Shown: positions 8,587-16,799 of the stretch, piece by piece
How the letters are laid out: each line of letters begins with the position of its first letter
How positions within the stretch are numbered: position 1 is the first letter of the stretch
From: Paenibacillus agaridevorans
GTDB lineage: Bacteria; Bacillota; Bacilli; Paenibacillales; Paenibacillaceae
Length of the DNA stretch: 32,759 bases
Assembly: GCF_003112455.1 (NCBI RefSeq)
Contig: NZ_BDQX01000289.1
Coordinates: forward strand, 20,412-53,170
Direction: 5' to 3'
The notes under the pieces: generated by a model
The model's input: only the letters and a program-made list of their open reading frames with translations
Database searches by the model: none
Told to the model about the DNA's origin: nothing
Made by a program: the position numbers and the translations under genes

Positions 8587-8949
8587 ATGCTTTCCGTTTC
8601 TTTTATCGGTATTTTGCTGAGGTTTATTCTTGGCGGCACCGCCGTTGCAGTCGCCTCGTTGATCGCCAAGCGGGTCGGAGGCGTATTCGGAGGGATTTTT
8701 GCGGCATTTCCGGTCGTTTTTTTGGCGGCGCTGCTGACAATTCGATGGGATCATTCCGGCTACGATCTGATTCGGCAATCGATTGTTTTGTCGCAAGGAG
8801 CATTGATTGGGATGGCAATCAATATCGTCTGCGCGCTTGCAGCAGGTGTTTTGGTCGCAAGGCAGGGATGGAAGAGGGGACTGACCCTGTCGGTGCTCGG
8901 TTGGTTCCTTGTTTCGTTTTCGATTTCATATATGGTTTTTATAGTATAA
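8587..8949 (+). CDS. DUF3147-type small integral membrane protein
   Basis: This protein of about 120 residues has four predicted membrane helices and the family-like stretch GGIFAAFPVVFLAALL near residues 35-52. Function is unknown. ATG 8587 is preferred over ATG 8581 because GGAGG ends 9 bases before it, against 3 bases for the earlier codon. Two extra residues would be added by the upstream choice. It is followed after 41 bases by a paralogue of the same size, so the two were probably produced by tandem duplication and may form a heteromeric membrane complex. Confidence 0.75.
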   Translation: MLSVSFIGILLRFILGGTAVAVASLIAKRVGGVFGGIFAAFPVVFLAALLTIRWDHSGYDLIRQSIVLSQGALIGMAINIVCALAAGVLVARQGWKRGLTLSVLGWFLVSFSISYMVFIV

Positions 8950-8990
8950 GAGGTTGTTCAAAGAACATGAACTTTAAGAGGTGATACGAG

Positions 8991-9368
8991 ATGAGTATAA
9001 AGGATTTTTTGCTCCGATTTCTGATCGGCGGAATTGCCGTAGCGCTTAGTTATATCGCGTCCGCTCTGCTGCCATGGGAAACGCTCGGAGGAATATTCGC
9101 CGCGTTTCCCGCCGTTATGGTCGTTGCGGTACTTATGGTCGGAATCAGCCAGGGTTCCGGGAAGGCATCGGAAATTGCGAAAGGTTCTGTATTCGGCATG
9201 ACGGGTTGTGCCATATGCGTGGTCACCGTGCTGTATGCCTTGCAGCTTACAGGCTCTTGGTGGTTAAGCCTGCTATTGGGTCTGATGAGTTGGTTTATTG
9301 GCGCACTCACGATTTTTGAACTTCGCAAACGGGTGCAAATCAAATTCGGCAAAAGAAGTAAAGGATAA
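8991..9368 (+). CDS. DUF3147-type small integral membrane protein (second copy)
   Basis: This 125-residue membrane protein has four hydrophobic helices. It shares FLIGGIAVALSY and LGGIFAAFPAVMVVAVL with the upstream gene and ends in a basic tail (RKRVQIKFGKRSKG), which suggests a cytoplasmic C-terminus. The start is well supported by AAGAGGTGA seven bases upstream. The gene converges with fmnB, and only 31 bases separate the two stops. No terminator is recognisable in that gap. Function is unknown. Confidence 0.78.
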   Translation: MSIKDFLLRFLIGGIAVALSYIASALLPWETLGGIFAAFPAVMVVAVLMVGISQGSGKASEIAKGSVFGMTGCAICVVTVLYALQLTGSWWLSLLLGLMSWFIGALTIFELRKRVQIKFGKRSKG

Positions 9369-9399
9369 TTTGACCTATGGCGCCTGCATAATCCGAAAG

Positions 9400-10467
9400 T
9401 CATTCGACCAGCCGGTAATCCTTGTTTGTTAATTTGAACCGCCCTGCGAGACCGGAGGTTACGATGACATCCTTGTTCTCCGTAATAAAGATGGCTTCGG
9501 CATCTTCGAGAGATTCGATAAATGTTTTGCCCTCCTCGGCCCCCATCGCGAAGGCCGTCGTTGACAGGGCATCCGCATCGATGGACAAATTCGTCACAAG
9601 CGTTACGCTGAGCAGGCCATTTTGAACGGGGAAGCCGGTGCTTGTATCCAGAATATGATGATAAAGCCGACCGTCTTTTTTGAAAAATCGTTCATAGACG
9701 CCGGAAGTGACAACGGTCTGGTTGCTGACTTTGATGGAGCCTACCTGTTGACCGCGCTGCTCGTCAGGCTCTTGTATACCGATATTCCACTGGCTCCCGT
9801 TCGGTTTGTTGCCCAAGGCCATAATATTGCCGCCGAGATCAATAATCGCGCTGTTAAAGCCCTCGCTCTTTAAATAATCGGCAATCGCATCAGCGGCGTA
9901 TCCCTTTGCGATGCCGCCCAAATCCAACGCCATTCCGGCTCTATTCAAGCGAACAGTCCGATTGGCTTCATCTATAACGACATCTTTAAAATCTATAAGC
10001 TCAAGCTTCTCGTTAAGCAACTTCTGTTTGGGGACAGAGGCCCCTTCGTTGCCGATTCCCCATAAATCGACAAGCGGGCCGATTGCCGGATTAAATTTGC
10101 CTTCTGACAAATGCGCATATACCATTGCCGCTTGAATCACCTGCATCGTCTCTTCCGAGACCGTTACAGCTGATTTCCCTGCTTTAGCATTCACTTCCGC
10201 AAGCTCGCTGTCTTCTCGTTGACGATTCATCTCCCGATCAATACGCTCTAATATTTCGTTGACTTCCTCAAAGTGTTGGCTCGTCATCCGATCATCATAC
10301 ACGCGCAGAGTAACGACCGTGTCAAAAATATAATAAGTATGAGATTGCGGTTCCGACCTCTTCGCATTCGACTCGTCGCCCGAGTCGCTGCCGCAGCCCG
10401 CTGCGAACAGCAGCATAATAAGAGCGGGCAGAACGGCTACGGCAACTTTTCGCTGTATCGTTTTCAT
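9400..10467 (-). CDS. fmnB: ApbE-family FAD:protein FMN transferase, lipoprotein (FmnB)
   Basis: This 355-residue extracytoplasmic enzyme would transfer FMN from FAD onto Ser/Thr of target proteins. It begins with a lipoprotein signal, a basic start (MKTIQRK), a hydrophobic core and the lipobox FAAGC (lipid-modified Cys about 25). ApbE motifs follow: LDLGGIAKGYAAD, DLGGNI, LDTSTGFP and the C-terminal DADALSTTAFAMG, which forms part of the Mg/FAD site. The frame is open for 89 further codons upstream, but only this ATG has GAAGAGG and a proper signal sequence. It is divergent from eetA, as expected for an EET locus, where FmnB flavinylates extracytoplasmic redox proteins. Possible targets in the locus are the SGAS motifs in EetA and the NDH-2 fusion. 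Confidence 0.92.
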   Translation of the reverse strand: MKTIQRKVAVAVLPALIMLLFAAGCGSDSGDESNAKRSEPQSHTYYIFDTVVTLRVYDDRMTSQHFEEVNEILERIDREMNRQREDSELAEVNAKAGKSAVTVSEETMQVIQAAMVYAHLSEGKFNPAIGPLVDLWGIGNEGASVPKQKLLNEKLELIDFKDVVIDEANRTVRLNRAGMALDLGGIAKGYAADAIADYLKSEGFNSAIIDLGGNIMALGNKPNGSQWNIGIQEPDEQRGQQVGSIKVSNQTVVTSGVYERFFKKDGRLYHHILDTSTGFPVQNGLLSVTLVTNLSIDADALSTTAFAMGAEEGKTFIESLEDAEAIFITENKDVIVTSGLAGRFKLTNKDYRLVE

Positions 10468-10602
10468 ATGCGGCCTCTTCTCATTCGTTATTTGTTCTAA
10501 CCGTATCAGATCGTCCGTGACGAGAAAGTGAGAAATATCATAGTTCCCGTATAAGGAAAAAATCATAATGAAAGTATGTACAAAGGAACGGAGCGATGGA
10601 TT
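10468..10602. promoter_or_regulatory. Divergent promoter region between fmnB and eetA
   Basis: This 135-base gap serves both directions. TATGAT on the minus strand (10537-10542) and CATAAT on the plus strand (10564-10569) are the best -10 candidates. Neither has a good -35. The stretch AAATATCATAGTT-CCC-TATAA at 10533-10554 recurs almost unchanged at 20945-20967, in the other divergent redox promoter of this window. No Fnr or Rex palindrome was found here. Confidence 0.4.
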
Positions 10603-10983
10603 ATGAAAAAAGGAGATATTTGGATTGGAGTGGTGCTGCTCGGCGTATTGGCGTGGTTCATCGTACCGTTCCTTGCGAACGAAGAAACTTCCGGCGCGTC
10701 GGCTTCGGCTGTCATTACGGTAAATGGAGAGCATTACCGCACGGTTGAATTAACGGAGTCTGCCCATGAGATTGAAATCGAAACAAGCCGCGGCTACAAC
10801 CTGCTTCGGATATCCGATAACGGAATTGAAATGATCGAAGCGGATTGTCCCGACCAGTTATGTCTGGGTTTTGGGCATGTCCATCGTAAAGGAGGCACCA
10901 TTGTTTGTTTGCCGAACCGAATATTCGTTGAAATAATCGGTGCGGACGGAAACGGAGATGATGTCGATGCGGTTGTATTCTGA
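10603..10983 (+). CDS. eetA: EetA-like NusG domain II protein, membrane anchored
   Basis: This 126-residue protein has a short basic N-terminus, one TM helix (about 7-24) and an outward-facing NusG domain II (PF07009-type) marked by EADCPDQLC and IVCLPNRIFVEI. The two conserved cysteine segments are typical. In Listeria-type flavin EET loci a protein of this kind sits beside the Gx-family protein and is required for electron transfer out of the membrane. I assign the eetA name from this context. Residues 27-33, immediately outside the membrane, read EETSGAS, close to the ApbE flavinylation motif D-x-x-(S/T)-G-A-(S/T). ATG 10603 has GGAG nine bases upstream; an earlier in-frame ATG (10576) is less well placed. 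Confidence 0.82.
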   Translation: MKKGDIWIGVVLLGVLAWFIVPFLANEETSGASASAVITVNGEHYRTVELTESAHEIEIETSRGYNLLRISDNGIEMIEADCPDQLCLGFGHVHRKGGTIVCLPNRIFVEIIGADGNGDDVDAVVF

Positions 10984-11527
10984 ACGGGATGAGCTTCGCA
11001 GAACAGTGGTCATATCCATATTCGCTTCCGTTGCGGTTGTACTCGGTATTGTGGAATCGCTCATTCCTTTTGCCGTTGCGGTGCCGGGAGCGAAGCTCGG
11101 CCTTGGAAATATTATGGTGTTAACCTGCCTGTACTTATTTACGGTCAAAGACGCGCTGTCGCTTATTCTGTTAAAGACGCTTCTCACTTCGTTTATATTG
11201 GGCAGCTTCTCGACCTTTCTGTTCAGTGTACTCGGGGCGCTTGGAAGCTTTCTGATCATGTACCTGATGCTGAAACTCGGGCGCAACAGCTTTAGCCTGC
11301 TCGGGGTTAGCGTCATGGGCGGCATCGCTCATAATCTGGGGCAGCTTGCGGCGGCTGCCATTGTACTGAATACAACCAAAATTTTTTATTATTTGCCTTT
11401 TCTATTGGTGTCGGGCATCATTACCGGCCTATTTGTCGGATTGGTATCGGGGAAGCTGATCGCCTCCATGAATCGAATCGAGTGGTTCCGCATGCCGCAG
11501 TCGCAAATTAAAGGGGGAGGACGATGA
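10967..11527 (+). CDS. eetB: EetB-like Gx transporter family membrane protein
   Basis: This protein of about 186 residues has five or six TM helices and the segment VPGAKLGLGNIMVL, typical of the Gx transporter / heptaprenyl diphosphate synthase component I (PF07456) family. That family is distantly like ECF substrate-binding (S) components. It overlaps eetA by 17 bases and its stop overlaps the next ATPase start (ATGA). This places it as the likely membrane partner of EetA, possibly using the ECF module. ATG 10967 is chosen for the GGAG nine bases before it; ATGs at 10940, 10958 and 10961 are alternatives. The older annotation as prenyl synthase is not supported by any prenyl-synthase motif. 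Confidence 0.8.
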   Translation: MRLYSERDELRRTVVISIFASVAVVLGIVESLIPFAVAVPGAKLGLGNIMVLTCLYLFTVKDALSLILLKTLLTSFILGSFSTFLFSVLGALGSFLIMYLMLKLGRNSFSLLGVSVMGGIAHNLGQLAAAAIVLNTTKIFYYLPFLLVSGIITGLFVGLVSGKLIASMNRIEWFRMPQSQIKGGGR

Positions 11528-12417
11528 GAGACATTAAGCGTGTGGAACCGTTAGCCGTCCTTCTGTCCCGTGTAACGATCGGTCTTCCGTTCTCGGGTGC
11601 GCCCGTATTATCCGACATCTCGCTCGAAATTCCGGCAGGACAATGGCTTGGCATTACCGGGATGAACGGCTCCGGCAAGTCGACTCTGCTGAGGCTGATA
11701 AGCGGTCTGTTGCTTGCCGATGAAGGCTCCGTCACGATCAATGGTTTAACCCTTGCGGAGGATACTGTCTGGGAAATCAGGAAGGGCATCGGCTTCGTAT
11801 TCGCGAGCCCCGATAATCAATTTGTGGGGCAGACGGTAGCGGAGGATATCGCGTTTGGGATGGCCAATCGATGTTTGGAGCCGGAAGCGATCCGCAGCCG
11901 CATCCATCAATACGCGGAGCTGCTGAGCATAACTGACCTTCTTGGGCGTCATCCCTCCTCCCTGTCGGGCGGTCAGAAGCAGCGCGTCGCCATTGCCTCC
12001 GTGCTTGCGATGGAGCCGCGAATTATCCTGTTCGACGAGGCTACGTCGATGCTTGACGAGGGCTCGAGGCGCGAAGTGCTGGGCATTATGAAACAGCTGC
12101 ACGCGGTAAACCGATATACGTTGATCACGGTCACTCACGACACGGACGAACTGCTGGAAGCGGAGCGTATCATTATGCTCGCGGACGGCAGCGTGATCGG
12201 CGACGGAAGCCCGGAGGAACTTCTGATCCGCGACGAATGGCGCAGCAAATGCAGGCTGCAAACGCCCTATATGCTGCAGCTGTGCAGAGAGCTGCAGCGC
12301 CAGGGGATCGGGATCAGCGAGCGCTTTACCGAGGAGGAGGTGCAGAAGGAGCTATGGGCATTCATTTCGAAAACGTCACTTACAAATACGAGGATGGCAA
12401 GTTGTTCTCGCGGTTAG
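11524..12417 (+). CDS. ECF transporter ATP-binding subunit A1
   Basis: This 297-residue ABC ATPase has Walker A GMNGSGKST (about 46-54), Q-loop ASPDNQF, signature LSGGQKQR, Walker B IILFDEATSMLD and H-loop VTHD. The C-terminal tail after the H-loop is what ECF ATPases use to dimerise. It starts within the eetB stop codon, preceded by GGGGGAGG, and overlaps the second ATPase by 64 bases. It would power an energy-coupling-factor transporter with the adjacent A2 and T proteins. In Listeria, ECF components enable flavin export or trafficking for EET. The substrate here is inferred from context only. Confidence 0.9.
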   Translation: MRDIKRVEPLAVLLSRVTIGLPFSGAPVLSDISLEIPAGQWLGITGMNGSGKSTLLRLISGLLLADEGSVTINGLTLAEDTVWEIRKGIGFVFASPDNQFVGQTVAEDIAFGMANRCLEPEAIRSRIHQYAELLSITDLLGRHPSSLSGGQKQRVAIASVLAMEPRIILFDEATSMLDEGSRREVLGIMKQLHAVNRYTLITVTHDTDELLEAERIIMLADGSVIGDGSPEELLIRDEWRSKCRLQTPYMLQLCRELQRQGIGISERFTEEEVQKELWAFISKTSLTNTRMASCSRG

Positions 12418-13304
12418 GACTAAGCGATCTCACTGTTACGTTGAAGGAAAAGTCGTTTACGGCCATTATAGGCGCTTCCGGCTCGGGCAAATCAACCATG
12501 CTGCAGCATTTAAACGGACTATTGCAGCCTGCGGAAGGATCGCTTGCGATTTTGAATTTTCATCTGGGGCCAAATACCGGGAAGAACGGACGTTCCGAGC
12601 GTAAATTGCGGGCCAGGACATTAGCCGGATTACGTAAGAGAGTGGGGCTTGTCTTTCAATTCCCGGAGCAGCAGCTATTTGAAGCTACGGTACAAGACGA
12701 TCTTCAATTTGGGCCGCTCAACTTCGGTTACTCGAAGCAGGAGGCTGCCGAGTTGGCGCGAAAGGCTGCAGCATTGCTTGGCCTGGACGACTCGTTATTG
12801 CAGCGAAGTCCTTTTGAGCTAAGCGGGGGGCAGATGAGAAAGGCGGCAATCGCTGCCGTGCTGGCGGCTGATCCGGATATCATTGTGCTGGATGAGCCAA
12901 CCTCCGGGCTGGACCAGGAAAGTCGGAAGGAACTCCTGGAGCTGCTGCATAACCTCTCTCGGCTGCAGGGCAAAACGATCATAATCGTGACGCACCGTCT
13001 GGAAGAGGTGTTGCCGTACGCCGATCAATACGTTGTCATTCATCATGGCAAGGCGGTTGTTCAAGGAAATTCGGGCTTATTGTTGAGACAGCCGGAGCTG
13101 CTCGCAGAAGCGGGCATAGTATTGCCCCCATCCATTCGGCTGATGCTGGCTTTATCCGAGCAATTTCACGCGCCGCTCCCGGAGGAATACCTCAATCCGG
13201 AGAAGGCGGCTGCCTGGATCAAGGGACTGCTGCTAAATAACGCAGCCATGAGTGGAGGGGATCTATATGCGTACAAGAATGGTGTTCGGGCGATACATCG
13301 ATAG
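12354..13304 (+). CDS. ECF transporter ATP-binding subunit A2
   Basis: This 316-residue ABC ATPase has Walker A GASGSGKST, Q-loop FQFPEQQLFEATV, signature LSGGQMRKAAIA, Walker B IIVLDEPTSGLD and H-loop VTHR. The FPExQLF Q-loop and the length are typical of the EcfA2 type. The start ATG lies inside the A1 gene with AGAAGGAG just upstream, and the 3-prime end overlaps ecfT by 38 bases, so A1, A2 and T are translationally coupled. The frame is open upstream of the chosen ATG, but the protein proper begins at MGIHFENVTYKY, the usual ABC start. Confidence 0.9.
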   Translation: MGIHFENVTYKYEDGKLFSRLGLSDLTVTLKEKSFTAIIGASGSGKSTMLQHLNGLLQPAEGSLAILNFHLGPNTGKNGRSERKLRARTLAGLRKRVGLVFQFPEQQLFEATVQDDLQFGPLNFGYSKQEAAELARKAAALLGLDDSLLQRSPFELSGGQMRKAAIAAVLAADPDIIVLDEPTSGLDQESRKELLELLHNLSRLQGKTIIIVTHRLEEVLPYADQYVVIHHGKAVVQGNSGLLLRQPELLAEAGIVLPPSIRLMLALSEQFHAPLPEEYLNPEKAAAWIKGLLLNNAAMSGGDLYAYKNGVRAIHR

Positions 13305-14067
13305 AGATTCGTGGATACATCGGCTGGATCCCCGATCCAAGATGACCGCCATGCTGCTTTTTATGTGCGCCATATTTTTAACGGACTCTTATGCGGCTGT
13401 CCTCGTTATGTTAACCTTTTCGCTCTTCATGATAAAGAGTACGAATATTCCTCTATCGTATTTTGCCCGGGCGGTAAAGCCCCTTCTCTTTATTATTTTA
13501 TTTATAGTTATTTTCCATCTGGCCTTCGAGCGGGGAGGTGCGCGGTTTATTGATGTAGGCCCATTTGCCATCTACGCAGGGGGGCTGGAAAAAGGGTTGA
13601 TATCCGCAGCGAGGATGGTGATTTTTGTTGCATTGGCCGCAATGATCTCGTTTACCACAGAGCCTGATCGGTTGACGCAGGGACTTGGCAGCATGATGAA
13701 GCCATTGCGGGCGGTCGGGTTTCATCCGGAGAAGGCTGCGCTTATGGTCGGCATTGCTCTTCGATTTATTCCGACGATATTCGAAGAAGCGGAGCGTATC
13801 TGGAAGGCCCAGCTATCCAGAGGGCTGGACTTGACGGGCAAGCCGCTCAAGCAGCGGGCGAGACTGATTCTCTCCTTGATGGTGCCTGTCATGGCGGGAG
13901 CCTTCCGCCGGGCGATCGAACTGGCCGACTCCATGGAAGCGCGCGGCTATCGGTTAGGCGCCCCGAGATCGGCTATTCATACCTTGAGCTGGAAGGCTCG
14001 AGACACCGTGTTCCTGCTGTTGTTCCTTGTACCTCTGGCATCCGTGGTGGTTATATCAATTAATTAA
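13267..14067 (+). CDS. ecfT: ECF transporter transmembrane component T (EcfT/FmnA-like)
   Basis: This 266-residue integral membrane protein has about six hydrophobic segments and the two coupling motifs of EcfT proteins, QLSRGLDLTG and SMEARGYRLG (Ala/Ser-Arg-Gly), which contact the ATPases. The N-terminal WIHRLDPRSKM is also typical. In Listeria an EcfT-like protein in the EET locus (FmnA) works with an S component to move flavin across the membrane. No separate RibU-like S component is seen in this window; EetB or a distant gene may take that part. The start follows GGAGGGG with a spacing of 6-7 bases. A GTG five codons earlier is possible. Confidence 0.88.
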   Translation: MRTRMVFGRYIDRDSWIHRLDPRSKMTAMLLFMCAIFLTDSYAAVLVMLTFSLFMIKSTNIPLSYFARAVKPLLFIILFIVIFHLAFERGGARFIDVGPFAIYAGGLEKGLISAARMVIFVALAAMISFTTEPDRLTQGLGSMMKPLRAVGFHPEKAALMVGIALRFIPTIFEEAERIWKAQLSRGLDLTGKPLKQRARLILSLMVPVMAGAFRRAIELADSMEARGYRLGAPRSAIHTLSWKARDTVFLLLFLVPLASVVVISIN

Positions 14068-14082
14068 ATGGGGGAGAGGCAT

Positions 14083-15003
14083 ATGTCTGCTGAACTCAAA
14101 AGATTATGGAGCGGCTTCTGGCAGCTGGCCGACCCGAAAATCTGGATTGCATCGACCGTGCCGATGCTAGTGGGCGGCGCCCTGGCTTACGCTCATACCG
14201 GAACGGTTCACTTAGGGTGGTTCGGCCTTGCGCTGATCGGGATCTATCTGATCGAAATCGGCAAAAACGCCGTGAATGAATTTGTGGATTTTTTAACAGG
14301 AGTAGACCAGTATGTTACGCCCGACAACCGCAATCCGTTTAGCGGCGGCAAAAAGACGATTGTTGATGGCAAGCTGTCGATTATCGAAACGGCGATCATT
14401 GCTTTTCTGACACTGGCAGCGGCGTTTTGGATCGGAGTATCCATCGCTGTCTTTCGGGAACCGACTGTCTTCTGGATCGGTATGGCAGGCGGGATATTAG
14501 CCGTATTTTACAGCTTGCCGCCGTTTAAGCTAAACTACAACGGATTAGGCGAGATTGCCGTCGGCCTAACCTTTGGCCCGCTAATCGTTGGCGGCATGTA
14601 TGTCATGCTTACGGGCAGTCTGGACTGGCAGGTCATGCTCACGGGTGTTCCTCTGGCATTTCTGATTACCAATGTGCTGTGGATTAATCAGTACCCGGAT
14701 TACGAGGCGGATATGAAGGGGGAGAAACGCAATTGGCTCGTACGGATCGGCAAAGAAGCCGGCATTAAACTGTATGCGATCTTGTACGCAAGCGCTTATG
14801 CAAGTCTGATTGTCCTTGTGATCGTACAACGCAATCCGTATTGGCTGCTTGGCTTCGCTTCGCTCCCGCTTGCCATTGGATCCGTAAGGACGGCAGCGGC
14901 AAATCTGAACAACTTATCGAGGTTTATAAAAGCCAACGCAGCAACGGTTATGATTTATCAAATAGTCGGAGGAACGATGATCGTTGCGGCGTTAATGGTC
15001 TAA
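14083..15003 (+). CDS. dmkA: UbiA-family prenyltransferase (DmkA-like demethylmenaquinone synthase)
   Basis: This 306-residue membrane prenyltransferase has about eight TM helices and both Asp-rich Mg/diphosphate motifs: NEFVDFLTGVD (about residues 60-73) and NQYPDYEAD (about 200-208). It belongs to the MenA-like group that attaches a polyprenyl chain to 1,4-dihydroxy-2-naphthoate. Its place directly after the ECF module, and the polyprenyl synthase on the opposite strand, match the dedicated demethylmenaquinone branch (DmkA/DmkB) of flavin-based EET loci. A housekeeping MenA elsewhere cannot be excluded. ATG 14083 has GGGGGAGAGG upstream; the in-frame ATG 14068 lacks one. Confidence 0.85.
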   Translation: MSAELKRLWSGFWQLADPKIWIASTVPMLVGGALAYAHTGTVHLGWFGLALIGIYLIEIGKNAVNEFVDFLTGVDQYVTPDNRNPFSGGKKTIVDGKLSIIETAIIAFLTLAAAFWIGVSIAVFREPTVFWIGMAGGILAVFYSLPPFKLNYNGLGEIAVGLTFGPLIVGGMYVMLTGSLDWQVMLTGVPLAFLITNVLWINQYPDYEADMKGEKRNWLVRIGKEAGIKLYAILYASAYASLIVLVIVQRNPYWLLGFASLPLAIGSVRTAAANLNNLSRFIKANAATVMIYQIVGGTMIVAALMV

Positions 15004-15022
15004 TAAAAGAATCCATGCGGAA

Positions 15023-15055
15023 AGAGATCGCCGGTTAAAGGGCGATCCCTTTTTT
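15023..15055 (+). terminator. Rho-independent terminator after dmkA
   Basis: The stem GATCGCC/GGCGATC, extended by an outer AG/CT, has a short AT-rich loop and is followed by TTTTTT. It ends the plus-strand half of the EET locus, about 25 bases before the tandem repeat array. Confidence 0.82.
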
Positions 15056-15078
15056 GCGGGGATTTTGTTAAACATTAT

Positions 15079-15585
15079 TGCGTCCGTACCCCTGCCAACG
15101 ACGCATTGTGCTCGGTTTTTCATACACAAATGCCTCCGTACCCCCGCCAGCTTCGCATTGTGCTCGGTTTATCATACACAAATGCCTCCGTCCCCCGCCA
15201 GCGTCGCATTGTGCTCGGTTTTTCATACACAAATCCCTCCGTACCACCGCTAGCGCCACATTGTGGTCGGTTTTTCATACACAATTGCCTTCGTGCCCTC
15301 ACCAGCGTCGCATTGTGCTCGGTTTTTCATACACATTTGCTCGCCCACGTCTGTCTGCGCCCGATTGTAGTCGCTTTTTCATACACAATGCCTCCGTACC
15401 CCCGCCAGCGTTGCATTGTGCTCGGTTTTTCATACACAAATGCTCGCCCAAGTCTGTCTGCGCCCCATTGTAGTCGCTTTTTCATACACAAATGCCTCCG
15501 TACCCCCCAGCGTCGCATTGTGGTCGGTTTTTCATACACAAATGCCTCCGTACCCCAGCCAGCGTCGCATTGTGCTCGGTTTACA
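15079..15585. repeat. 52-bp tandem repeat array, ten units
   Basis: The core GCATTGTG-CTCGGTTTTTCATACACAAATG recurs ten times. It starts at 15103, 15155, 15206, 15258, 15310, 15362, 15413, 15465, 15515 and 15567, a spacing of 50-52 and mostly 52 bases. The linker is one of two kinds, GCCTCCGTACCCCCGCCAG or GCTCGCCCACGTCTGTCTG. The core carries TTGTG...CACAA inverted ends. Because 52 is not a multiple of three, every frame reads repetitive peptide, and no frame looks like a real gene. It lies between convergent operons. Confidence 0.93.
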
Positions 15586-15587
15586 CC

Positions 15588-15690
15588 GATAAAGCGGATT
15601 TCTCCGCTATAAAAGTCGGTTCGCCCCCAGCGCAGCCCAATAAAGCGGATATCTCCGCTATAAAAGTCGGTTCGCTCCCCCGCTCGAGGG
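15588..15690. repeat. Second tandem repeat family with a hairpin core, two units
   Basis: Two units carry AAAGCGGAT-(T/A)-TCTCCGCTATAAAAG and then TCGGTTCGC(C/T)CCC. They are 51 bases apart (15594 and 15645). Each contains the perfect hairpin AGCGGA-n4-TCCGCT. They begin inside the tenth unit of the 52-bp array and keep nearly the same period although the sequence is different. Confidence 0.85.
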
Positions 15691-15793
15691 GTGGTGTTAA
15701 CCGGAGAGTAAGCGCCTCTACCGTCAATCATAGGTCAGCAGGAGAGGTATACTCGAGGATATCAACTTCCGACCACCCGTTAAGGTAATTTTG

Positions 15794-16786
15794 TTAAGCG
15801 GTGAAATAATCGGTCAAGCGGAGCAAGTCTTGGCTGGCGGGATAGTCGCGCAGGCATACAGCCAGTTCGCGGGCTTGAAGCGTAAAGGTATCGGCGATCG
15901 ACGAAGCGCGATCGACCGCTCCGCTTTCCTTAATAAGCTGGATAACCTCATCCATGTCGCTCTCCGAGGATTGTTGCGATAAAAGGAGCAGTTTACTGGC
16001 GAGATTCGGATCCTCCATCGCATACAGCACCGGGAGAGTGATAATACCATTTCGCAAATCCGCACCTGTCGGCTTCCCTATGGCCAGGTTTGATTCGGCA
16101 AAATCGAGCACATCGTCGCGGATTTGAAAAGCCATGCCTAAAGCTTCTCCAAAGGCAAACAGCTTATCGCCTATATAAGGATTGGCGTACGTGGCTTCGG
16201 CGCCCGCGCGCAAGCAGTGGGCCATCAACAGCGCGGTCTTGCGTCTGGTCTTGTCCATATATGCTTCGATAGACAGCTTGAAGTTAAATCGGTCGCGGAG
16301 CTGTCCATACTCTCCAAGACAAAGCTCGGTTACAATGGAAGCAAGAGCGGGGATACGGGTCGCAGCCATCTCGGATTGGTCTTCGTCACTTGCATCTGCC
16401 GAAGCCCATTCGATTGCGCGTGCCATCATATAATTAGCGGTAAAGACGGCGGAGCGGACGTCTGTTGCGGCATGGAGCGTCGGTACGCCGCGCCGCAACT
16501 CCGATTGATCGATAATATCGTCATGGATAAGCGACGCGGTGTGCACATATTCAAGCAATGCGGCAGCCCGCAGAACGGAATTTTTGTAATGGGGGCCGGG
16601 CTTTCCAAAGCGGCTTCCAACGATAACCATCATGGGCCGCAATCGTTTGCCGCCGGCGGCTATGAGCCTCAGCACGTGTTTGCGTATGTCGGAATCATGG
16701 GATAACGAAGGATCGCTTTCGACGATCGTTCGCAGCGTATGATCGATTTCTCCCAAATCAATATGAAGCGCCTCATCCAGTTTCAT
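15794..16786 (-). CDS. dmkB: Trans-polyprenyl diphosphate synthase (DmkB/HepT-like)
   Basis: This 330-residue all-helical prenyl synthase has the first Asp-rich motif LIHDDIID (about residues 87-94), the chain-binding GGKRLRP near 45-51 and the second Asp-rich motif QIRDDVLDF. It would make the isoprenoid tail that DmkA adds to the quinone. Length and motifs match HepT or heptaprenyl/octaprenyl synthases; chain length cannot be told. The start has AAGGGGAC eight bases upstream, and only 13 bases separate it from the stop of the HepS-like gene. Its 3-prime side runs into the repeat array with no clear terminator. Confidence 0.9.
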   Translation of the reverse strand: MKLDEALHIDLGEIDHTLRTIVESDPSLSHDSDIRKHVLRLIAAGGKRLRPMMVIVGSRFGKPGPHYKNSVLRAAALLEYVHTASLIHDDIIDQSELRRGVPTLHAATDVRSAVFTANYMMARAIEWASADASDEDQSEMAATRIPALASIVTELCLGEYGQLRDRFNFKLSIEAYMDKTRRKTALLMAHCLRAGAEATYANPYIGDKLFAFGEALGMAFQIRDDVLDFAESNLAIGKPTGADLRNGIITLPVLYAMEDPNLASKLLLLSQQSSESDMDEVIQLIKESGAVDRASSIADTFTLQARELAVCLRDYPASQDLLRLTDYFTA

Positions 16787-16799
16787 AGTATTGTCCCCT

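Noticed and set aside
10967..11527. Annotation of the eetB product as heptaprenyl diphosphate synthase component I
   Set aside because: It is a multi-helix membrane protein without prenyl-synthase motifs; Gx family plus EET context explains it better, and a separate HepS-like protein exists at 16800-17246.
15079..15585. Possible CRISPR array
   Set aside because: The stretches between the conserved cores are themselves repeated (two linker types), so there are no unique spacers; no cas genes are nearby.
15078..15731. Several overlapping reading frames over the repeat array on both strands
   Set aside because: They are by-products of a stop-poor 52-bp repeat that shifts frame each unit; none has a ribosome binding site or family features.
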